From contig MU006220.1 of NCBI GenBank assembly GCA_010093685.1, positions 155,502 to 219,501 on the forward strand: 64,000 bases of DNA, given 5' to 3'. The translations under genes were made by a program, and so were the position numbers. Below the pieces are notes generated by a model. That model was not told the DNA's origin. It saw only the letters and a program-made list of their open reading frames with translations, and searched no databases. This stretch comes from Ophiobolus disseminans (taxonomy: Eukaryota > Ascomycota > Dothideomycetes > Pleosporales > Phaeosphaeriaceae). Positions 1 to 12,021 of the stretch are shown one piece after another (the stretch's first letter is position 1; every line of letters begins with the position of its first letter).

Positions 1-406
1 ATGCAATTGCTCCTCTACCGAATAACAAACGCTCTCTGCATTCAAGCACACGCTTGTAACACTTCATCTTAAACGGATTGATCTGCTCTCCGGCACGTGG
101 TTCACAGGTTTTCAGCTGCTGCTACACGATCTGACGATTGAGAATCTAGATCTCCGGAATCTACGGCAAAGCGACCTCTTAGTCACATTGCATTTTCTCC
201 GACCGAGAATCCTTGGTCCTGAATATCTACACGACCTTTGCGAGCTCTGGCGATGGGCTTTTCTCAAATGCGGTTACTCGTGTTGCTGGAGCGAGGCCAA
301 CGTTGAGAGGCTATACAAGTCCACGGTCGAGTTGCTCGAAGGAGACTACGTCCTCGTCGATCTGATGATTTCGCCCCTGAATGATATTCGGCTGGACATA
401 AATTAA
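1..406 (+). CDS. 3' end of an F-box/LRR-like protein (partial, left edge)
   Basis: An open frame runs from about position 26 to the stop at 404-406 and is cut by the left edge of the window. The peptide has leucine-spaced segments such as TLVTLHLKRIDLL and LTIENLDLRNLR, resembling the leucine-rich C-terminal half of fungal F-box proteins, including the relic at 41.5-42.9 kb. No ATG opens it; it must be a terminal exon or part of a longer frame. An in-frame TAA at 23-25 lies just upstream, so either a splice acceptor falls after it or the gene is broken there. F-box proteins recruit substrates to SCF ubiquitin ligases, but the F-box itself would lie outside the window. The family call rests on composition and pattern only. 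Confidence 0.4.
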
Positions 407-743
407 GGCAATGACGTGAGGCAGTGGCTTGCTGAAGCGAGGGACCACCACCTTGTGGTATGAAGCGCAGCCAGGCTCGTATTCATATCGTTAGATATGC
501 TATTGTATCATACTTTGCGCTAGCATCGATACAAAATACAAATACAACGCCTTTCATTTCATATCTCATGTACAAAACTGCATTTCCCCTTGCCTAACCC
601 GAGAGAGAGTCGAGTACGATATCGCGTAGACATTCAGAAGCTACCACACCATCCTCAGCCGATCAAATACCCAACCCCTTCTCACATATCCAAATCCAAA
701 CTCCGAGCCCTCCGCCTTTTCCCTTTCCCCACGCCTCCTCCCC
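407..743. other. Convergent intergenic spacer
   Basis: This spacer separates the end of the F-box-like gene from the end of xanthine dehydrogenase. I see no coding potential; it should hold the 3' UTRs and polyadenylation signals of two convergent genes. Confidence 0.5.
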
Positions 744-3700
744 TCAAATACTAACAAAAAAACTCTTCTCCCCCTCCCGTGGCTCCACCCACGCCCGCTT
801 GAGAATCGGGTCCGCACAACTTATCCGGATGCGCTCGGGCGTGGCTGGACTAGTTAAATGCAGCACGCTTGTCTCGCCGAATTGTGCGCGCGCGGCTTTG
901 AGTGCGTCGCGGATCGCGAAGAAGACGCAGCTGCCCATGAAGAGGGGGGGTTCGCCTAGAAGGAAGGGGTTAGTGGGTGATTATAGGGATGGGGTGGAAA
1001 GGGTAGGATAGGGGGAAACGTACCAACACCTCTGGACCGCTGAATCGTGCGGAGATTTTCCCACTCGACGTCCTTGAGCAACGAGACATTGAAAATCTGG
1101 GGTATGTCTCTGAAACCCGGGATCTTATAATTCCCCGGGCCCTTTGTGAATATCCCACCCGTGGCTCGCACCCACAAACTCTCCTCCGTGGTAAACAGCC
1201 CCTGGCCCTGCACAAACGCGCCCTCGATTTGGCCGTAGTCAATGCTCGGATTAATGGAGCGGCCAACATCCATCTTGACGTCTGCGCGCAGGACAGTAAA
1301 GTCTCCGGTGAGGGTGTCGATTTCGACTTCCGCAGCCGCAACGCCTTGTGTGAAGTAGTAAAACATTTGCCCCGTATTAGCGCCCCACACGTACCCAATA
1401 TCAGGCGTGGAGTAAAACCCCTGCGCGGAGAGATTCGTGCGCGAGAAATAAGCCGCATGAGCTAATTCTTTCATCGTCGCTTCCTGCCCCAGTTTCTCGC
1501 GGAACGGCTGCAAGCGCTCATTCAAGATCTGACACGCGTTATATATCGCATACCCGTTGAGATCCGAGCTCGCCGACGCCGCAGTCGAGGAAGTGTTTGC
1601 AACCGTATTCGTAGCCGTTTCACTGATGAACACGTTTTCGAGCGGCACGCATAGTGCTTCAGCGGCGATTTGACACATTTTGGTGTGCAGGCCCTGGCCC
1701 ATTTCGGTCCCGCCGTGCGCGACGAGGACGCTGCCGTCGTGGTAGATGTGGACGAGTGCGCCTGCTTGGTTGAGGAAGAGTGCGGTGAAGGAGATGCCGA
1801 ATTTTGTGGGGACGATGGCGAGGCCGCGCTTGTTCCATTTGTGGGTCGCGTTCCACTGCGTGATGGCGTCGCGGCGGGCAGAGTAGTTGGATTCGTCTTG
1901 GACTTGTTGGTACATGAGGGGCACGTACCAGTCTTTTAGTTCCTGGTTGAAGTGCGTGATCATGTTTGTTTCGGGGGAGTACATGTTTATTTCGCGGAGG
2001 CGCTCGGCAGGGATATTGAGGTGGTCTGCGATTTCTTCGATGTAGGTCTCGGCGATGAAGAGGCCTTGGGGCCCACCGAAGCCGCGGAAGGCGGTGTTGG
2101 AGACGGTGTTTGTCTTTGCGACGCGCCCGCGCACGTGGATGTTGGGGATGGAGTAGACGCCGTCGATGTGGGAGAGGGAGCGCTCGACGACTGCGCCGGA
2201 GAGGTCTTGGGACCAGCCGCCGTTGCAAAAGACGTCGGCGTCGAGGGCTTGGATCTTGCCTTCTTTGTTGACGGCGACTTTCCAGCGCGAGAGGAAGGGG
2301 TGGCGTTGGCCTGATGTGGCGATGTCCTCGTCACGGTTGAGCATGCAGCGAACAGGCCGACGGACCTTGTTCGCAGCACAAGCTACAATGCCCGCAAGTT
2401 GAATGGACCGAGTCTCCTTACCACCAAAGCCACCGCCCATGCGCTTGACGCGGGTGACGATCTTGTTAGCCGCTACACCAACGACCTTAGACACATACGC
2501 CTGGGTTTCAGCAGGATTCTGTGTGCTGCTGAAGATTTCCATCTCGCCATCTTCAGGCTTGGGAACAGCAAGACAAGCCTGCGTCTCGAGATAGAAATGC
2601 TCCTGCCCACCCATGCGCGTCGTACCAGTGAAGACGTGATCAGCCTCCTCGAAAGCCTTCTCCGTGTCTCCCTTCTTGATGTGTTTAAAATGGTTGAAAT
2701 AACTCTCCGTCTGAATCGCCTCTTCAATTGTGAAAATGGCTGGAAGCTCTTCGTACTCAATCTTAACGGCTCTCGCGGCTTGCTCGGCGTGTTTGGCTGT
2801 GTCTGCGAGAATCATGCCAATCGGCTGGCCCACGGTGAAGACTTCATCGACCGCGAAAAACGTCTCGTCGCACGATGGCGCGCCCCACCAATTTGCCTCG
2901 GGAGAGGCGAGATCGTTGTGGTCGACGTACGCAACGACACCAGGTTCGTTGAGCGCGGGCTCGGCATCAACCTTGAGGAGCTTCGCATGAGGCTTCGTGG
3001 ACAGCACCAAGCAGCCATAAAGCTCATTTCTCTGCAGCGGGATGTCGTCCGTATACTGCGCTTCACCAGTACACTGCTTCAGCGCCGCGACATGATTCTT
3101 GCTCTGTCCCACCTCTTTCTGCTTATACGCCTCTGCAGCCTTGCCGTCCTTCTCACCCGAGCTAATCTCGCGCTCGATCTCGCCGATCGCATGGTTGTCG
3201 ATCTCAACTTCTTCCGCGTGCAGTTCTGCGAGCACTTCGTGGTAGAACTTGTAGAAGAAGCTGAGCGCTAGGGACTTGCGGTACGTTGCCATGCCGCCTG
3301 GTACGCCAAACCGTAGGTCGAAGTCTTCCTCGAGCTTGTCCATGACGCCTTCGAGCGTTTGTAGATCTGAGAACTTCTTGCCCTTGAGGAACTCCATTGC
3401 TTTGCGAGCGGGGATCGTCGTGGGTGCCATGCCGCCGTATACGAGATCGACGCTCTCGACAGTGTGTTCGTCGTCCAGCGATATCCGTAATGCAGCATTC
3501 ACGATGGCGATGTCGTCGTCCTTCCGCTTAGACTGCTTGTACGCACGAATGAACTCGCCCTTCTCTTTCGCAACCGGTATCCTCAATCCAGCAATAATCG
3601 CATCCGGAGGCAGCGCAGTTTGCCTGTACCCCTTGAAGAACGTCGACATTGGAATCTCAGTCGTCTCTTTCAAACTCTTCGCCACCAAGGTAGAATTCGT

Positions 3701-4940
3701 CGCCACAAACACCGGATTCAAATCTGAAATCGGACTCGCAGTCGCCAGGTTTCCAGCCGGTGTACCCACGTTCCTAATCTGCCGTCCAGCAAAGTACCGA
3801 ATCTGCTTGAGGATCGTAGCGAACGGCTGGCCGCGTGTCTCTCCGTAGTGCTTTACTGCATCTTCGCAGATCTGTTCAAGATCCGTCAGAACCACGTTTC
3901 CGCCAATCTCGAGATGATCGTCGTGGAACGTGAACTGCCTCAGCTCCGGGATATCGCCAACGAACACCGAAGCGCTGTAATTCATGGCCTTGAACTTGAT
4001 TTCAATTTGCGTCTCCGTCGAGCCAGCGATGAGCTTTGCAGACGGGTACGCGCTCTTGATCTCCAGCAACTGCTCCACCGTCGTTGGCCTGAACCACTTC
4101 TTCCGCTTATTGCCAAATGCCAGGGGCTGGAAGTCGTGTTTGCGAAGTTGCGGTGGGAATATAAGCTCGGTATCTGGGTTGTACTCGATGAATCCTGGAG
4201 GTGTGAAGCGCTTGATGGGTTGGTCGTCTGCGCCATCGGTCTTGCAGCATCCACCACCATTTGCGCCATTCTTCTCCATGCAGCATCCGCTTCCACCGTT
4301 TGCTGATGCCTTGCCACATCCTGTCTTTACGCTAAAACTCTGTGCAGCGTCTAGTATGGGTCGGTAGCCGGTACATCTGCAGAGGTTGCCGTCGAAGGCT
4401 TCTTCGACGTCGTGTTCGGTGGGGGCGTCGGTGTTGCGGAGGAGTGCGTAGAGGCTCATGACGATGCCTGGCTCGAAGTCAGTACCCGATACGTCAACTA
4501 TTCCATAGCTACTCACCTGGTGTACAAAATCCACATTGGCTTCCATTTCCCTTCGCTATCCTCTCCTGCGCTGGATGTGGCCTCTTAACATTGCCAATCC
4601 CCTCAACCGTAATGACATGCTTGCCATCCACGCTCACCAGCGGCGCAAGACACGCATTAACAGACGCATGATATATATTCTTCGTCGTCGGGTTGTACTG
4701 CGACACAACAACCGTACACGCACCACATCCTCCCTCAGCACACCCTAGCTTCGTTCCCGTGAGGCCAATGCCTCTCAGATACTCCAGCAGCGTGACTTCC
4801 GGATCCGCACTGTTCAGCGTAACCTTTGTGCCATTGAGGTAGAACCGCAGCGTATCGTCGTAAGAAGCCGTGACATCTGCGAGGGAACGTGTGGCGGAGG
4901 ACGAAACGGCCGGTTCGGGGGAGATGAGACCTGGTGCCAT
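744..4940 (-). CDS. Xanthine dehydrogenase (purine hydroxylase I)
   Basis: Exons 4940-4517, 4467-1024 and 955-744 (introns 49 and 68 nt) encode 1359 residues, the usual length for eukaryotic xanthine dehydrogenase. The enzyme oxidises hypoxanthine and xanthine to urate with NAD+ in the cytosol. Visible features: N-terminal plant-type 2Fe-2S cluster (CAEGGCGACTVV, Cys67/72/75/97), second 2Fe-2S domain (CGFCTPG, Cys136/139), FAD-binding middle region, and the molybdopterin domain with GGGFGGKETR, AFRGFGGPQG (catalytic Arg) and GVGEPPLF (catalytic Glu). Intron 2 splits the Gly codon immediately before that Glu. A Cys/Gly-rich insert follows the second iron-sulfur domain (CC...CC). The start is the ATG at 4940, giving MAPGLISPEP; an ORF extension upstream to 5033 looks non-coding. 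Possible AreA-type GATA sites lie upstream. Confidence 0.96.
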
Positions 4941-6246
4941 GTTGATCGCTTGTATGTTGTGACGCAAGGAACGTAGTTGCAAGTGAATCGAAACAGAGAA
5001 GACCCTCACCACAAGCAACCTTGCCACAAACAAAAAGAATCACAGGATCAAACCCTTAGTACCCCTCTCATAGTGGGGAATTCACGATCTAGATATCTCT
5101 TCCACCGCGGCAGCTAAACTTTCGTAGCGCAACGATCTTCAGTTGCTCAAAAAGCAACTCGGCGAATCAGACGTAACGCGTTTGTGTCTTATCTCACTAC
5201 GCGTGCCCGTCCGCGTGATGGAGCTCGCCGATGGCCGTTAGTTTGCAAGCGGCTTCCAAGCTTTTGCCCCTCAATGCAGACCCCACTTACTTTGTCTGGT
5301 GTTAGCGCAGACGGCACGTGAATGGCTGACTCGCTCACAGTAGATGTGCTTTTGGAGCTGGCGAGTCCCGTATGTTTCATTTCTGGAAGTCGCCGGCAAG
5401 GACAGAAGGGTACACACTTGCAGCTAGAGTTAGTCGGCGTGATGTGTAAGATAGTCAACTTTTGAGAATTCTACATCACAACAAAGGGTGCGTCAATGGA
5501 TTGAGAAATGAATTGATCGTGTAACAAAAGTACAACGGAGAACAAATCATACTTTACAGCTCAAAAGAAAGCACCATATACCGTGAAGAGAATTTTCCCC
5601 AGAAGCCCATGAGCCGTTCCCTGTTTTGATGGTGTCCACATTCCGCAGACTTTGTCCCCCACTGTGGTCGCACGCAGTAATTAGACGCAGCTTGATAGTG
5701 GTACAAGCCTTTCATGGGAATATCCTTGGGATGCTCGAAGATATGCCGTTTTAGAAGTCGTGGTGAAGCAAAAATGTGCAGAGCAGAGAATCGCGACAAA
5801 AACTCGGCAGACGACGCCCGATAGCCTGAAGATAGATAGATGTATCGATCACGATCTAGGTGCGACACGCAATGATCGGCAATGCAAAGTCGAGGGCTTG
5901 GAACAGCTAGCCATAGATACGATCAAAGCTCGAGTATGTTTCAGATCATGCAAATGAAGCAGTGATAATGGTGATGCCGACGGTCTGATCGGCGTAATGG
6001 TGCCAAGTCATCGTCAGGTATATCGGGGTCGAGAAGAAAGGGTGAGCATCGCATTGCAATCAACGTGTCATCGATCAGTCAAAGCGAGATCGTAAACGTA
6101 TGTCAGAGAGATGGTTGAGTTGTCGTCCAGGGAATCGTCATGTCATGCTACGCGCAGCAAGGTCCAGAATCGGTCATGCAAGCAAGCAAGCATCTATCGA
6201 TGAGGTCTCAGCAACATGCGTAACGTCAGAGTGGACACATGGCAGT
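4941..6246. other. Intergenic region, promoter of xanthine dehydrogenase and 3' flank of the KH gene
   Basis: About 1.3 kb without a convincing gene. Short ORFs on both strands (for example 5554-5868 minus) lack recognisable domains or splice context. The part nearest 4940 must contain the xanthine dehydrogenase promoter; the part nearest 6246 is the 3' flank of the KH-domain gene. Confidence 0.5.
5188..5194 (-). promoter_or_regulatory. Candidate AreA (GATA) site upstream of xanthine dehydrogenase
   Basis: The plus strand reads CTTATCT, that is AGATAAG on the coding strand, about 250 bp upstream of the ATG. A second HGATAR match (AGATAG, plus strand) is at 5449-5454. Fungal purine-catabolism genes are commonly under AreA nitrogen control. 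Such short matches also occur by chance, and I found no clear UaY-type TCGG-N6-CCGA site. Confidence 0.3.
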
Positions 6247-8176
6247 CTAAGCTCCGGTTGGCGGTCCTTGGGGCGGTTGCCCTCCTTGTTGTTGAGCAAC
6301 CGATGCATACCACATTGCAAGATAGTTCTGATAGCCACCATACACGGCATAGGGATCAGCAGCGGCGCCGGCTGCAGGAATTGCTGCTGGTGCAGGAGCC
6401 TGCGCGGGAGGAGCGCCGCCATAACCGTTAGATGGAGCCTGTGCCTGCTGTGAGTAGCCGTTATCATAGCCGCCATTGCTGTTGCCATTATCACGTCGAC
6501 GGCTGTTATTCTTCTCGCGCTGTACAGTGTTAGTGGTTGGAAGACAATCAGTCGGGTTGTAGCTTACCACTTGGTCAACCTTCTCCCAAATAGCCCGCTT
6601 CGCATCTTCGATAGCTTGACGAGTTCCGACGAGGCCAATCTCACGCTCAATGTCAGCACCGGAAGCCTGGGAAACATTGATCTTGCAGCCCGTGTCAGAT
6701 TGCATGCTCTTGATGGTTTCACCTCCTTGTGTTCATGTTAGTCAATGGCCATGGTGTAACTGAGCTTGCTCCTTACCTTTTCCAATGATCATACCAACGG
6801 CATCGGAGGGGACCTGGATACTGTCGTTGATCTTGTTGCCAGCACCAGCTCCTGCACCAGCAGCGGCAGCGCCGCCATATGGGTCAAAGGTCTCACGCCT
6901 GGGGTTTTGCTGGAATGGTGGCGGTTGCTGCGCCTGCGCTGAACCGTCCATTTGCTTCGTGTCACTGTCGACAATCTCCATGATGAGCTCCTTGGCATGG
7001 GCAGCAGCGGTAGCGCTGCCAATGAGGTTCACAGGGCGAAGTCCGTTCACGCTCTTGTTTTCACCAACGATGTTCACGTGGCAACCACTGCGCTCTTGCA
7101 GATCACGAATAGTTTCGCCGCCACGGCCGATGATTAAGCCAACTGTGCGATCAGGCACCATGATCTGGGATTGTTGTTCACCTTCGCGCAGGGCAGGTTG
7201 CTGCTGACCGACGACCTTTGCGCCAGGTCGCGCATTACGGCCGGTCTCACGAGCGGGATTGCCGCCGTTTTCTTCAATGATGCGGTTGATCTCGCGCTTC
7301 GCACTGATACGTGCACTAGGGCTGCCAGTAATACGGCACTGACGCTGGGGGCCGGCTTCAGGGCCATTGATGAACTGGATGCGGGTACCTGATTCTTGTT
7401 CAATACGACGGAGACTCTCACCTTGACGACCTATCACAAGACCAACGAGCGAAGAATCAATGAGAATCACCTCAGAGTTGTCACTGGGAGGAGGAGAGCG
7501 TGTCTGTCCGCCATACTGAGCTTGCGAAGGAGAGAAGGTGTCACGTCTGGGAGGAGAGCGAGATCGTTCACGAGCATAGCCGCCACCCCTTCGCTCGTCA
7601 CGACGCTCGTCACGGTAAGGGTTGTAGCCATCACGCGCGGGTTCTCGGCGCTGCGGTGAGCGTGAACGGGACCTCGAGCGCCGGTAGGGTCGGCCGCCAA
7701 GACGAGGATCTTCTTGATGTGCTGCCACAGAGTAAGTTTGCGGTGGGTTGATCAAACCAGCCCAAGGGTCTGTACCTGGACGAGGGTCGTAGGCAGGTTG
7801 GTTTTGCAGACCCTTTTGGGCCGCGAACCCGCGCGCCTTGGCCAGCGCATCCTGGATGCTCACTGAACCGGAGCTGACGGGCTTGATCGCGCTGAGATCG
7901 AGGCTGCCAGAGTTGGTGGGTTGGGGGAAGTTGTAGCTAGGCATCGCGGGAGGAGACGCGGTCGGGATCGGGCCAGGATGGCCGGGATAACCAGGAGGAA
8001 GCTGTTGCGGGGGAGCATGGTGTGCGGGCGGTGCCTGCTGCGGTGTCTGAGACGGTGTAGTAGATGGGCCTCGTCCAGCAGCTAGCCACATGGTTAGTAA
8101 TAGCGACGACGCGCGACAAAATGATGCACTTACCGAGCGCTGCGAGGATGGCGTTCAGGTCGGGAGCAGCAGCCAT
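6247..8176 (-). CDS. Triple KH-domain RNA-binding protein (FUBP-like)
   Basis: Four exons, 8176-8134, 8081-6777, 6725-6568 and 6519-6247, give 592 residues. The first exon encodes only 14 residues plus one base (MAAAPDLNAILAAL). Three KH domains are visible at roughly residues 217-286, 320-386 and 434-500, each with its GXXG loop: GRQG, GRGG and, restored across intron 2, GKGG. KH domains bind single-stranded RNA or DNA. Ahead of them is a proline/glutamine-rich region and an RS/RD-rich stretch at about 145-195, typical of nuclear mRNA-processing proteins; the C-terminus is Gln/Ala/Pro-rich. The architecture matches fungal proteins related to animal far-upstream-element-binding proteins. Role in transcription, splicing or mRNA stability is not decided by sequence. 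Confidence 0.9.
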
Positions 8177-9138
8177 GGCGTCTGCGTGGGCCGATTAAGA
8201 AGGTAGTCGGATAGGAATTGGTCGCCGCAGTGTGGTGAGAGACAAGTGGTTAATGCACCGCTGTTGAGTCGAGCGCGCGGATGTCGTGATGTGAGGTGGA
8301 GGAGCTCTTTGTTGGATTGAGAAGAAAGAGATCGAGCACAAAGCCGGCTGAAGCTCCGCTTTGCCAAGGCGCTAGTGACTGTCCAATGGTTGCGATCAGG
8401 CTAAGGCAGAACTCGCGCTTAGTAAGCCAAGAATGTTGGAACACGAACAGCTAAGTCTTCTATAATGAGCAATACTAATTACACTTTTTATGTAAGTCAT
8501 GGCTTTGAACTCTTAGTCTCGTATCATCGATGCAATCAGGGCTTTACACAAGCCTATACAGACTCGCCGTTTATGTTTACCTTCACTATGTACCCAATCA
8601 ACTCCCCCATACAAAAGCCAGGCCGAAAACTGTCTTTGGTCACCTTGAAGCTCACATGCAGAACTTTGTCATAGACATCATCGAGATTATAGAGAAGTTA
8701 AGGGTGCCACCATCAAGCGGCCCTTCGATGCTTTCATTGAAGATGTAACAAACACTACTGCTACTGCTACTGCTACTATAATCTATGTAGCCATGTCTCT
8801 GCCGATTCAAGACTACTTCAACTCTCTCAATCCCAAACCATTCAATGCACTGCTCAGTACATATGCTTATCCAACAGCACGCCAAGGAAGTAACAAGTTC
8901 GTAGACGCGTCGCCATTGGATGGGTATAGATGAAAACGTGATACTGGATGAGGCCCGAGGCCAAAATGTGCCGAAGCAAGCGGACGGCCCAAATACAACA
9001 GCGAATATAGACAGGGGGAAGTGAATCAGCCATCCTTTGGGGCTGGGGAGTAGACTGTACTCTCGTCGAAAAATGCCGGCGTGCTGTGTTCAGGTCAACT
9101 CAACGCCAGTAAGAAGATGCAGGACCCAGTAGCTGAAA
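8177..9138. other. Intergenic region between tandem minus-strand genes
   Basis: About 960 bp holding the KH gene promoter and the 3' flank of the RabGAP gene. It contains a small hexamer repeat at 8754-8778. No convincing gene. Confidence 0.5.
8754..8778. repeat. CTGCTA hexamer microsatellite
   Basis: About four tandem copies of a CTGCTA-type unit, the first one variant (ACTACTGCTACTGCTACTGC and onward), in the spacer upstream of the KH gene. It is non-coding by my reading and is a candidate length polymorphism. Confidence 0.8.
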
Positions 9139-12021
9139 TTACTTCATCATCTGGGAGATGCTGTTCCACTTTTGTTGGAGACTTTCGTGCTCTTCGTTAA
9201 TCTGTACTCAAGTCAGAGCAATCCTACAAGAACATTGTACAATAGACTTACTGTTGCCCACTGCATCTTCGTAGCTACCAGCTCCTTTTCCATCTCCGCC
9301 ATTTGCTCCTCAAGCGCTCGGTTCTCGTTATGAACGATGATGTTCTTCTGCATCACCGTCTCCATCTCATTTTTCAGCCGCGCTTCGACCTCATCGGGTT
9401 GCGTGTCCACAATCTTTTGCAGCTCCTCAACCTTGGTCTTCAGTGTCTCGTTCTCGTCAGCCACCTGCTCGTTCTCGACTTTGGTCTTGATCAACTCGGA
9501 AGCCACTTGCACGTGCTCCATGTCAGACTGCTCGGCCCGGCTCTCTAATAGCCGCACCTTGGTTTCCAGAGAGGCTACCCTGTCTTTCAGACCGTGTAGC
9601 TCTGTCTCGCGCTCTTTGTCGATCCGTCGCTGCTCTTTCCACTCTGCAGTGTACTGTTTGAGCATCTCAGGTGTGACTTTGATAGCAACAGCATCTTTAA
9701 CAAGCATGTCTGCACGGTAGACCTCCTTATCGACGCCGGCTGTCGATCCAAAGAAACCATTTTCGAGGATCGAGTTTGCTGACGGGGCTTTGTCAATGTA
9801 CACATCAAATAGTCGCTCCTTGAGGAACGTTGTAAGTGTGGACATGTCCTTCATGCCTAGGAGTGCCTCGGCATTCTTCTGCATCAAGACTATGCCGAAC
9901 TTTAGAATAGCGGATTCAAGACCTTCGCTGAGGATTAGATCGTAGATTCGGAGGACCAGCTGCAGCGGGAAGCGATACGCAAACAGAGTTAGGAACCATT
10001 GGGTGGCGTAGAGCTGTGGCTTGACTTCTCGTCGGCGAAGATGACAGTACAGTGCGGGCTCAAACTCTTCTAGAAGTCGCTCAAACTGGTAAAGGTGCAG
10101 ATGCAGCCCTGCCATGTCATGGACAAACAAGTCGCGCAGGCCGTACTTGTTCATGAGGGTGACGAAAAGACTAAATGCCTCTTCCTCGGGCATGTTGAAT
10201 AGCAGAGGCATCGCAATGAAGTTCATACCCTGGGCGTATCCTACAGCATCGTCGTATAGGGCGTACGCTTTACAGATGCCAAAGAGTCCATCCTGCAGAC
10301 CGGCTGCCATGACGTACTTGGAGTAGCTGGTTCTCGCACCCAGATCGCGTTTGATCGCCTTTTCTAGTTTCGAAACTGCAGCAATGCTTTGTTTCCGCTC
10401 GGCGGCAAGCCTTGCCTGTGTTTTGACGGGGTCCTCGGTTGGCTCTGAAGTGATTGATGGAGACGGCAAAGGTGCATTCGTACTTCCAGTAGTGGTTGCA
10501 GGTGTTGAGTAATCGGAGTGGACAGAAGATGAGGACGAAGCGATGGACTCCTTCTCTTTGCCGTTTCCGTTCGCATGGCCATTGCTCAAGTTGGGTGTCT
10601 TGACGACCATGTGCTCCTTGTCTGTGCCCCGTGCGACCAGTTCCCTGTACATGCCCTCTAGCTCTTCACTCTTACTTTGCGCCAGGACTTGCCATATTAC
10701 ACCACGAATCACTTGCGGGATGCCGTTAGCAATGGCCCGACTGAGCTCTTCTGGGCTGGTGCGCGCAATGGCTGCGGGGCCTTCGTTCACAACAGACTGC
10801 CACAAGTCCCAATCCACGGGCTCCGCTGTGTCTCCAGCAGGCCCTGATGCGAAGCCTGCGGCTGTTCCTGGAGCCAGTGCTGGGTTAATGGTATTTTGCC
10901 GAGCAAGAGGGCCAGTAGCCGGGCTTGTTGGACCGGATGCATGATCGTCGCCAGCAGCGCTTGTCGGACTGCCGATGCCTAAGCCAATGCCAGACTCTCC
11001 GTTCGCGTCGTCGGTCATTGTGATACCAGCCTCCTCTCGCATTCGCAAAAACTTGAAGCGGTCACGCAGACTGCCTTGGCTAGACCGTTTCGTCGAATGC
11101 ACGTCTCCCTCATCGTCGATTCTGCTCAGTGTGAGTTCTGGGTTGCTCGAAAGTGTGTTTATGGAGGCATTTGTGTTTCGTCGGTCTGATGGTAGTGGGG
11201 GCGGTGACTCGGCCTTCTTGTTTGAGGTGTTGCGTGATAGCCATGAGAAGGGACTGGTCAGCTTTCGAGATACGGAGGGTGGCGGTGCCGCCTTTTCATG
11301 CGCGGGCGGTGGAGGTGGCGGCGGGGGGAACTTGACTGGAGACATTCTCCCGGATAGGCCTTGCGTGGCGCTGGTTGAATCTCGCGAGTCGCGCGGTGGT
11401 AGTTTGGGAGCTTGGGTGGAATTCCTCGCGGCTTCTGCACAACGTCAGCTGAGTTAGACTCGTTTGGCAGAGAATCGGCTCCTGTGAAGGATGGAGAACG
11501 TCAAGACGACTCGTGGGCATGAGTGAGGTGAACGCTAGCTTCACATCGTGAATGCTCCCGCAAATTCCTGGTGTTCACCGCCTGTTGGGCCATCCCCAGA
11601 ATTGCACTCACCACCATCCAATGATACGTCATCCATGTCTGATGTCACCGATATCCTGTGTGCTGTGAGCAGCGGCGACTTTCCTGGTGCTGCATCCCCG
11701 CTGGCTGTGTCTGCATGGTTGGCGGCGTCTTTGGGTATGCCTGGGACGTCGGGCACGGCCGAGTCTGTTCTGTTGTCGTGGGCTGAGGATGTCGACGACT
11801 CGCGCTTGCCGAGCAGTGACCGTGAGCGCGATTGTGAGTCGGGGCGAGGGGTAATATCAGAAGCGTCTTCGAAGCTGTCCTGCAGGGTCCACGCGATCAG
11901 CAAATGTATGTATTTCCCCGTACTACGGAAATCTATAGGGCCATGTGCTCACCCCTTCTCTGTCTGAGCTTTGCGAGCTAGAAGGCCTGTCGGTGTCTGC
12001 TGATTTGCGTGGTTCAGCCAT
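9139..12021 (-). CDS. TBC-domain Rab GTPase-activating protein, Gyp5-like
   Basis: Exons 12021-11953, 11879-11612, 11434-9252 and 9201-9139 encode 860 residues. The N-terminal ~340 residues are low-complexity and Ser/Pro-rich, including a run of prolines near 150. The TBC domain starts near 349 (GIPQVIRGVIWQVL), is interrupted by a disordered insert of about 80 residues, then has the arginine-finger region RDLGARTSYSKY near 474 and the glutamine-finger motif YAQGMNF near 511. A long coiled coil follows. The last exon adds only 20 residues (ending SISQMMK). TBC proteins accelerate GTP hydrolysis on Rab GTPases; the TBC plus C-terminal coiled-coil layout fits Gyp5/EVI5-type proteins acting at ER-Golgi or exocytic steps. 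The first exon (MAEPRKSADTDR) was chosen because its splice restores one frame through DSFEDASD. Confidence 0.9.

Noticed and set aside
956..3848. Many 60-290 codon ORFs on both strands inside xanthine dehydrogenase
   Set aside because: They are antisense or out-of-frame readings of one long, strongly conserved coding exon.
5554..5868. 104-codon ORF upstream of xanthine dehydrogenase
   Set aside because: No domain, no splice context and ordinary composition for chance ORFs.
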